Shown one piece after another: positions 12,272-16,393 of a stretch of 16,393 bases of DNA. The stretch's first letter is position 1. The number at the start of each line of letters is the position of its first letter. This DNA comes from Candidatus Colwellbacteria bacterium RIFCSPHIGHO2_02_FULL_45_17 (GTDB taxonomy: Bacteria; Patescibacteriota; Minisyncoccia; UBA6257; Colwellbacteraceae). Below the pieces are notes generated by a model. The model was not told the DNA's origin. It searched no databases and was given only the letters and a program-made list of their open reading frames with translations. The stretch covers positions 1 through 16,393 of the forward strand of contig MHIV01000030.1 in NCBI GenBank assembly GCA_001817685.1. The letters are read 5' to 3'. The translations under genes and the position numbers were made by a program.

Positions 12272-12852
12272 TAGAGAACTAAATCTTTACTTAACCTCTC
12301 TGCGCCCTGCCGAACAACTCTGAACTTTCCGCGATCTAAAAGAACCAGCGTCGAAGGTGTATTTTCGATCTTCCCGCCGTCTTCGTAAAAATCAACGTCG
12401 CTACCAAAATATTCCTCCGCTTTAACGATTGTAGTCGCGGGCTCTTTTCCTTCTAGATTCGCGCTCGGCGCAACAACAGGTCCTGTAGCAAGAAGTAATT
12501 CCCTTAAGTCCTCATCGTAAGGCACCCTAAACGCTATTGAACTCGTACCACAGCTAAGATATTCGAACTCAGGATTGATACACGGCAAAATTACGCTAAC
12601 TTTCCCTGGCCATACCTTGCTCAAAGCTTCGAGGTCTTCGCTCCCCAATTTCATACCGAACTTTCTAAATTCATCCGACGAGGAAATCAAAACTATCATC
12701 GGTTTTCTCCTGTCTCTGTGACGAATGGTATAAATCCGGTCTACAGTATCTTTATTCATAGCAGAACCAACAACACCGTAAATTGTGTCTGTCGGCATAA
12801 TACCAACGCCATCTCCTTTAAGAATATCCCAACACCTTTCAGAAAACTTCAT
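12268..12852 (-). CDS. tsaC: L-threonylcarbamoyladenylate synthase (TsaC/Sua5/YwlC family)
   Basis: The enzyme makes threonylcarbamoyl-AMP from threonine, bicarbonate and ATP for the t6A37 modification of ANN-decoding tRNAs. 194 residues with the YrdC fold: GDGVGIMPTDTIYGVVGSAM (13-32), IRHRDRRKPMIVLISS (43-58), WPGKVSVILPC, AFRVPYDEDLRELL and the signature GPVVAPSANLEGKEPATT. The length fits the short TsaC type without the Sua5 C-terminal domain. Its ATG lies 1 nt after the stop of the metalloprotease gene (TAG-T-ATG), so translation is coupled, although the two functions seem unrelated. Confidence 0.95.
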   Translation of the reverse strand: MKFSERCWDILKGDGVGIMPTDTIYGVVGSAMNKDTVDRIYTIRHRDRRKPMIVLISSSDEFRKFGMKLGSEDLEALSKVWPGKVSVILPCINPEFEYLSCGTSSIAFRVPYDEDLRELLLATGPVVAPSANLEGKEPATTIVKAEEYFGSDVDFYEDGGKIENTPSTLVLLDRGKFRVVRQGAERLSKDLVLY

Positions 12853-12853
12853 A

Positions 12854-13558
12854 CTAAAACTTGAGAGCCGTATCGCGAGCCGTTAAAACCTCTTCTTCAG
12901 TTATATCAAAACTGTTCGCGTTTTTATACATGAGGCTCGACTTGTCGAGATCCGAATGTCCGAGACCAAGAATATGACCAATCTCGTGCGCAAGAACCCT
13001 AAAATCATAGACGGTCGTTAGATCCGGCACCGCTACCGCCCTCAATCCTACAAATGCTATGCCGGTTACATCAGGCAAATCAACCAGGGACTTAGAGAAA
13101 AAGATATTTATAGCCTCTGGGTCATATTCGTTTAGCGCTAAAACGAAATCACGAGGATTTTCGAAAAACGAACGTATCTCATCATCGCTTACATCGATAA
13201 AGACAGTTTGCTTAATTTGAAAATCAATATCAGCTTGGTTCCATATATCAGAAGCGTTACTCACAATCTGCGCTATGTCATCTTGTGTTCTGCCCGAGCC
13301 AAAATTTCCATTATTTCTAAATACGATGATATTGAGCGACACTATTATTGTCTCCGCATTCAACAAACTCTCCGCTTCCTGCTGTGGCGTACCAAGCGGA
13401 GTTTTACGAAAGAAAAGCGCCTGCTCAACGCCTGTGATGTAAATCAGGCCTGCAATTATCAAGAAACCGATTACCCGATATACTCGCCTACTTTTCGCAG
13501 GCTCGTAATCCTCGAGATCCTCGATTTCCGTCGGATACATTTCTTTATTGTTATCCAT
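12854..13558 (-). CDS. Membrane-anchored matrixin-like zinc metalloprotease
   Basis: 234 residues. A short cytoplasmic N-terminus with many Glu/Asp (DNNKEMYPTEIEDLEDYEP) and a KSRR stop are followed by one membrane segment (about 28-46, VIGFLIIAGLIYITGVEQA), so the catalytic part faces outward. The protease domain (about 70-234) has the metzincin zinc motif HEIGHILGLGH (191-201, His191, His195, His201 with Glu192 as base) and SSLMY with a Met-turn Met210. It resembles the peptidase M10 core without a visible propeptide cysteine switch. The target is unknown; surface-protein trimming is a guess. First gene of a coupled pair with tsaC. Confidence 0.93.
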   Translation of the reverse strand: MDNNKEMYPTEIEDLEDYEPAKSRRVYRVIGFLIIAGLIYITGVEQALFFRKTPLGTPQQEAESLLNAETIIVSLNIIVFRNNGNFGSGRTQDDIAQIVSNASDIWNQADIDFQIKQTVFIDVSDDEIRSFFENPRDFVLALNEYDPEAINIFFSKSLVDLPDVTGIAFVGLRAVAVPDLTTVYDFRVLAHEIGHILGLGHSDLDKSSLMYKNANSFDITEEEVLTARDTALKF

Positions 13559-13566
13559 CGTGCTCT

Positions 13567-13595
13567 AGATTACATCCCTAGAATACGACATTCAA
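13567..13595 (-). promoter_or_regulatory. Promoter of the metalloprotease-tsaC pair
   Basis: On minus, TTGAAT (13595-13590), 17 nt, TAATCT (13572-13567), with the ATG 8 nt further. TGTAAT (13574-13569) at 15-nt spacing is an alternative with a better -10. Either gives an almost leaderless mRNA. The -35 touches the preceding terminator. Confidence 0.5.
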
Positions 13596-13625
13596 CACAA
13601 AACCCCGCAAAGCGGGGCTTGTGTT
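13594..13625 (-). terminator. Intrinsic terminator of the sigma/anti-sigma operon
   Basis: The arms AACACAA and CCCCGC pair with GCGGGG and TTGTGTT around a 3-nt loop. On minus the stem GCCCCGC-TTT-GCGGGG is followed by TTTTGTGTTG, with the U-run inside the outer arm. It lies about 25 nt after the anti-sigma stop. Confidence 0.85.
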
Positions 13626-13649
13626 CGTTCTCAACGATATATGCAGTAA

Positions 13650-14903
13650 TTACGTAGATGGCTCGTCGTCGTCATTCGTAATTGTACAAGTCTTGTCGTC
13701 ACTCGCTACAAGCGTGACATCTCCGTCGCTATCACAAGCTCCGCTGAATGTCGCTGTGTATCCATCGGGTCCGTCTTCGCTAACTTTGTAGGTACCTGGG
13801 TTAAAGTCTTCTTCTTCGCCGCTATCAACTTCTTTTGTGCCAACGGAAAGTTCGAAGTCTCCGACGCCTGAAGTACCAGCATCATCGTTCACGACAACTT
13901 TGATGACGGTAAGTTTGGCATCATCTTCGTCTTCATCTTCATCCTCATCCTCGTCATCATCACTATCCTCATCACAAGGACCCTCATCGTCTCCATGTGC
14001 CAAGTGCGCCCTCAACGCAGCTGGCGAACCAACCTCTATTGTCTGAACATTATCAGAGTCTCCCGGTGTAATGTGACAGAGTACCTCTTTCCACTCATGT
14101 TCTGACGCGTCAAACAATCTTCCGATTCTTCTACCTGGCGTCGTTGTAGCATTTTCATCCTCATCATCTTCACCCTCAACGCTAAATGGTCTGTGGTCGA
14201 ACCTAAACCTTAACTCGTCTCCAGAGATTCTCGCTTCTACCCTTAATTCCTTAAGCTCCTCGCGAGTTTCTGCTATATTCTCGTGAAGCTCTGTAAGATA
14301 TGCGATATGATCCTCTGCAAGATCTATTAATTCCGCTATTAAAGCGTCGATTTCCGCGACACCCTCTGTATCGCCTTCTTCAACAAGATCCTCTCTTATA
14401 GCCTCTAAACGATTAAGCGCTACGTCTAGAACATGCTCCGCTCTTATAACTCCTCCGATACGACCATTAGAATCGCCGTCTGTCGAAGTTGAAGTATTAT
14501 CAGTTGACGTTGAAGAGTCATCGTCATCCGAAAGTGCAATTATTGCTTCTGCTTCCGCTAATCTCTCTTCTGCGAACTCGAGTCTTCGCTCTGCCTTATT
14601 TTCTTGTCTGGTAAAGAAGAGTTCTACTTTCTCTACGAATTCGTCAACGGGGAAAAGAGTGTCCCCTGGGGCCGCCGCATTTGCCGCGGACACCGTGAAC
14701 GCTGAGCCACTTGTTAATACCAATACAACAAGTACAGCAACTGCTACGAACCTCGCACTCATACCAAATATTTTGTTCATATTTTTATTGTAATTTTTCC
14801 TTGCACGAATTCCCCCTTCGATCTTCGACCAAAGGATATGTTTATCGTCGCCGCTAAGTCCGACAGGTTTTATATTCTCTAATTCCTTTTCTATGTTCTT
14901 CAT
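13650..14903 (-). CDS. Membrane anti-sigma-like protein with DUF5667-like, HGD-Cys and Ig-like modules
   Basis: 417 residues, ATG overlapping the sigma stop (ATGA), so it is coupled to the sigma gene and probably regulates it. Order: cytoplasmic N-terminus (1-50), the likely sigma-binding part; membrane segment (51-70); DUF5667-like helical domain (about 76-215) starting AAPGDTLFPVDEFVEKVEL and AERRLEFAEERLAEAEAI, interrupted by an Asp/Ser/Thr loop (126-145); a short Cys-bounded module (274-310) with VLCHITPGD, TIEVG and HLAHGDDEGPC; an Asp/Glu run (311-328) encoded by a GAY/GAR-type repeat; and a C-terminal beta-sandwich (329-412) with LTVIKVVVNDDAG, NPGTYKVSEDGPDGYTATFSGAC and DDKTCTITNDDD, similar to prealbumin-like surface repeats. 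The exported part looks like a sensor or structural surface module. Confidence 0.88.
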   Translation of the reverse strand: MKNIEKELENIKPVGLSGDDKHILWSKIEGGIRARKNYNKNMNKIFGMSARFVAVAVLVVLVLTSGSAFTVSAANAAAPGDTLFPVDEFVEKVELFFTRQENKAERRLEFAEERLAEAEAIIALSDDDDSSTSTDNTSTSTDGDSNGRIGGVIRAEHVLDVALNRLEAIREDLVEEGDTEGVAEIDALIAELIDLAEDHIAYLTELHENIAETREELKELRVEARISGDELRFRFDHRPFSVEGEDDEDENATTTPGRRIGRLFDASEHEWKEVLCHITPGDSDNVQTIEVGSPAALRAHLAHGDDEGPCDEDSDDDEDEDEDEDEDDAKLTVIKVVVNDDAGTSGVGDFELSVGTKEVDSGEEEDFNPGTYKVSEDGPDGYTATFSGACDSDGDVTLVASDDKTCTITNDDDEPST

Positions 14904-15427
14904 TTCTTTATTTTCCCCCTTAACTTTTCTATCGCCCTATGGTGTCTTACTTTCACCGTCCCCTCATTTGTATTCAAGACAGCGGCAATCTCGCCGAAAG
15001 TGAGTCCCGACCAGTACCGCAATCTCACAACCTCCCTATACTTAGGAGATAGTGAATCAACTCCATCCATCACAAAACGATAATCCTCAACTTCTATTTC
15101 GTATCCTTCCTCGGATCCCAAATCATCAAGCGGCACATCACCTCGCCTTGCCCTGTGCTGTTTAGCGATCTTTCTTTTCAGCACTTTAAAAACGAAGCCG
15201 CTAAACTCCTCGTCGGATCTATATTCAAATTTCGTGAGCCCATCCCAAAGATCGACGAAAGTATCCTGCACAACATCAAGCGCGTCCTCTCTCGTTGCTG
15301 TACGCGACAAAGAATAGCCGTATAGTCTGTCTACAAATTGATCAAAGATCACCCGAAAGGCATCAGTATTACCGTTCCGAGCTTCTCCAATCAGATTCGC
15401 AAGATTTGTGTTTTCTTGTTTATCCAC
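14900..15427 (-). CDS. ECF-like RNA polymerase sigma factor
   Basis: About 176 residues from GTG 15427. Region 2 is visible as DAFRVIFDQFVDRLYGYSLSRTATREDALDVVQDTFVDLW (the core-binding and -10 recognition helices), followed by EFSGFVFKVLKRKIAKQHRARR, a linker, then region 4 as LSPKYREVVRLRYWSGLTFGEIAAVLNTNEGTVKVRHHRAIEKLRGKI, the helix-turn-helix for the -35. No region 1 or 3. GTG 15427 (VDKQENTNLA) is preferred: an AAAGG lies 5 nt upstream, and a longer start at 15505 would code through the hairpin at 15486-15531 and add an uncharacteristic tail. The TGA stop overlaps the anti-sigma start, so the pair is likely made in fixed ratio. The stimulus is unknown. Confidence 0.93.
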   Translation of the reverse strand: MDKQENTNLANLIGEARNGNTDAFRVIFDQFVDRLYGYSLSRTATREDALDVVQDTFVDLWDGLTKFEYRSDEEFSGFVFKVLKRKIAKQHRARRGDVPLDDLGSEEGYEIEVEDYRFVMDGVDSLSPKYREVVRLRYWSGLTFGEIAAVLNTNEGTVKVRHHRAIEKLRGKIKK

Positions 15428-15485
15428 TTCTGCCTTTCTAAATATGATATGCCGTCTTGTGACTAAAAAGTTACATTTGGGGGGC

Positions 15486-15531
15486 AGAGATAGGGCTGTA
15501 GGCACTCGCAGTTGCTTACAGCCCTATCTCT
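15486..15531 (-). terminator. Long inverted repeat at the end of the 15524 gene, probable terminator
   Basis: The perfect 15-bp arms AGAGATAGGGCTGTA (15486-15500) and its complement (15517-15531) extend by G-U, G-C, C-G and A-T toward the loop. The 3' end of the minus gene, including its TAG stop, lies in one arm. No U-tract follows on minus (GCCCCCC), so it may stop polymerase weakly or mainly protect the mRNA end. Confidence 0.6.
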
Positions 15532-16024
15532 TCGAGTGGCGAACTCTCTTGCCCAGACGGTGGAACCCGTTGTGCGCGTGATGGACTCTCTTGAAATAGG
15601 CTCCGGAGAACTCAGTTCCAACAGGCCTCACACGTCCATCCTTTCTCCTCACTATTACCACGAACTGCGGATGGCTAAGGTGGTCCAAACTGACAACCCT
15701 CATGCCGCTGCCCGGCCTAGAGAGAGCCTTCGGCGACTTTCGTCTCGCGAAGTCAACGCTCCAAGTTCGATCAACGATGAACGGTCCATTTCCATACCGG
15801 CCTGCTGGATGGACAAAGTCCTTGCTGTCTAGATGAGCGGCGAACGATCCATTTCCGCGCCGACTAGTCGAATGAGCAGAATTCCTCCCAAGCCTGGGGA
15901 CCGAGTCAAAATCCCAATCCACAACGTCTCCCTTGTGAAAAATCGGCTGGAACCGCAGACGGAAGAGAACAAAGAGCGCAGAGAAAAGGATTTCGACGAA
16001 AACCAGCAGCATCGCTGTATTCAT
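15524..16024 (-). CDS. Hypothetical single-span membrane protein, 166 aa, GC-rich orphan
   Basis: The ATG at 16024 has an almost perfect SD, AAGGAGGTGA (16040-16031), 6 nt upstream, the best in the window. The product starts with a membrane or signal segment (about 4-22, AMLLVFVEILFSALFVLFRL), followed by a basic soluble part with GDVVDWDFDSVPRLGR, two related units RRGNGSFAAHLD and RYGNGPFIVDR (about residues 55-85), FVVIVRRKDGRVRPVG and a very basic end (RVHHAHNGFHRLGKRVRHSKR). I do not recognise it. High Arg/His at the end could suit nucleic acid or phospholipid contact (inference). It is transcribed away from the 16153 gene; their promoters overlap. Long inverted repeat at its stop. Confidence 0.7.
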   Translation of the reverse strand: MNTAMLLVFVEILFSALFVLFRLRFQPIFHKGDVVDWDFDSVPRLGRNSAHSTSRRGNGSFAAHLDSKDFVHPAGRYGNGPFIVDRTWSVDFARRKSPKALSRPGSGMRVVSLDHLSHPQFVVIVRRKDGRVRPVGTEFSGAYFKRVHHAHNGFHRLGKRVRHSKR

Positions 16025-16061
16025 TGAGGTTCACCTCCTTTCTTGTATGGGTGCTGTCCTA

Positions 16062-16112
16062 AACGTACTAGATTTATTCAAATTGACAAAGGAATTGTGG
16101 ATGTGCAAAACT
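16062..16112. promoter_or_regulatory. Divergent promoters with overlapping -35 boxes
   Basis: Plus: TTGACA (16083-16088) with weak -10 candidates CAAAAC or AAAACT at 17-18 nt (16106-16112). Minus: TTGTCA (16089-16084), 16 nt, TACGTT (16067-16062). The two -35 hexamers share five base pairs, so RNA polymerase could occupy only one direction at a time. Confidence 0.5.
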
Positions 16113-16152
16113 GGAAACTTAAAAGGAAGTTCTTCGAGGAAGGAGTAGGGGG

Positions 16153-16359
16153 ATGACAGAAAGTCGGATGCAGATTCCACGAGCGGACTGCGCCTTTTTC
16201 TCCGTAAAGGATTGCGACAGCACGCGCCAGTGCAGCCCTGTGGAGTCTCCGCAAAACTGCGGATGTGGAAAGCCAGCCTTCAAGGGAGTTTTCGGCCGGC
16301 ACCACGGTGAACCTTCGATTAAGGTACACCATCATGACCAGCACCTTGCGTCTATCTGA
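16153..16359 (+). CDS. Small Cys- and His-rich protein, 68 aa, possible metal binder
   Basis: ATG 16153 follows AAGGAG (16140-16145) with 7-nt spacing and a consensus TTGACA upstream; a GC-rich hairpin begins on its stop codon. The product has five Cys (13, 21, 27, 36, 38, including CGC) and a His-rich C-terminus (GRHHGEPSIKVHHHDQH). This composition suits binding of zinc, copper or nickel, but no known family is recognised. An overlapping minus-strand frame (about 16078-16335) also looks partly coding and cannot be excluded; the promoter, SD and terminator order favours plus. Gene design matches the other GC-rich orphans of the window. Confidence 0.5.
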   Translation: MTESRMQIPRADCAFFSVKDCDSTRQCSPVESPQNCGCGKPAFKGVFGRHHGEPSIKVHHHDQHLASI

Positions 16360-16391
16360 CGGCCCGACGAGACCATTCGCCGGGCCTCGTC
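16357..16391 (+). terminator. Probable terminator at the right edge
   Basis: GAC-GGCCCG (16358-16366) pairs with CGGGCC (16381-16386) and GTC (16389-16391), with a 2-nt bulge. It begins on the TGA stop of the 16153 gene. Any U-tract would lie beyond the window. Confidence 0.5.
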
Positions 16392-16393
16392 GC

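Noticed and set aside
15440..15480. Autoregulated ECF-type promoter (TGTAAC ... CGGC) before the sigma gene
   Set aside because: The match is to a loose pattern, with no second copy in the window to support it.
15428..15505. Longer N-terminus for the sigma factor, starting at 15505
   Set aside because: It would translate through a long hairpin and adds residues unlike any sigma region; GTG 15427 has an AAAGG at good spacing.
16078..16344. Minus-strand frame overlapping the Cys/His-rich gene
   Set aside because: Its first two thirds look protein-like and AAGGTG lies 6 nt before an ATG, but it has no terminator, and the plus frame has a TTGACA, a better SD and a hairpin at the stop. Not certain.
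1..16393. CRISPR arrays, insertion sequences, tRNA or rRNA genes
   Set aside because: No spaced repeats, transposase motifs, terminal inverted repeats with target duplications, or recognisable tRNA/rRNA sequence were seen.

Overview
The window looks like a piece of a Candidate Phyla Radiation (Patescibacteria) chromosome, most likely of a Parcubacteria-type lineage. The signs are compact co-directional gene pairs, many genes with a -10 box directly in front of the start codon and no Shine-Dalgarno (SD) sequence, a sigma/anti-sigma pair with a DUF5667-like domain, secreted CAP and fibronectin-type proteins, and short GC-rich orphan genes. The lineage is inferred from gene style. No rRNA or other marker gene is present.

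Layout. (1) 1-1813, minus: 5' part of a large surface protein (membrane segment, beta-sandwich modules, FN3 domains) running off the left edge. (2) 2021-2784, minus: two GC-rich coupled genes of unknown function with promoter and terminator. (3) 2885-3829, plus: msrA (methionine sulfoxide reductase A), then another GC-rich orphan with its own terminator. (4) 3870-4535, minus: YggT-family protein and a small membrane protein. (5) 4638-7718, plus: ArsR-type regulator with a palindromic operator inside its promoter, a glutaredoxin, and an 811-residue fusion of glucose-6-phosphate dehydrogenase and short-type 6-phosphogluconate dehydrogenase. (6) 7768 to about 8106, plus: a strongly structured, apparently non-coding RNA with promoter and intrinsic terminator. 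This is the best novel-element candidate. (7) 8143-11286, minus: FAD-linked oxidase, endonuclease III with a broken iron-sulfur motif, PEBP-like protein, small membrane protein. (8) 11316-13558, minus: secreted CAP protein; membrane-anchored metzincin protease coupled to tsaC. (9) 13650-15427, minus: ECF-like sigma factor and multidomain anti-sigma protein. (10) 15524-16359: two divergent GC-rich orphan genes with overlapping -35 boxes.

How it fits together. Region 5 plus msrA suggests a redox theme: the oxidative pentose phosphate dehydrogenases make reduced nicotinamide cofactor, while glutaredoxin and MsrA use thiol reducing power. The single-protein Zwf-Gnd fusion would carry out both oxidations, with no lactonase gene seen here. 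Regions 1, 8 and 9 suggest cell-envelope and surface work. The window shows two styles of gene expression: AT-richer housekeeping genes that look leaderless, and GC-rich orphan cassettes, most of them with SD sequences and strong hairpin terminators.
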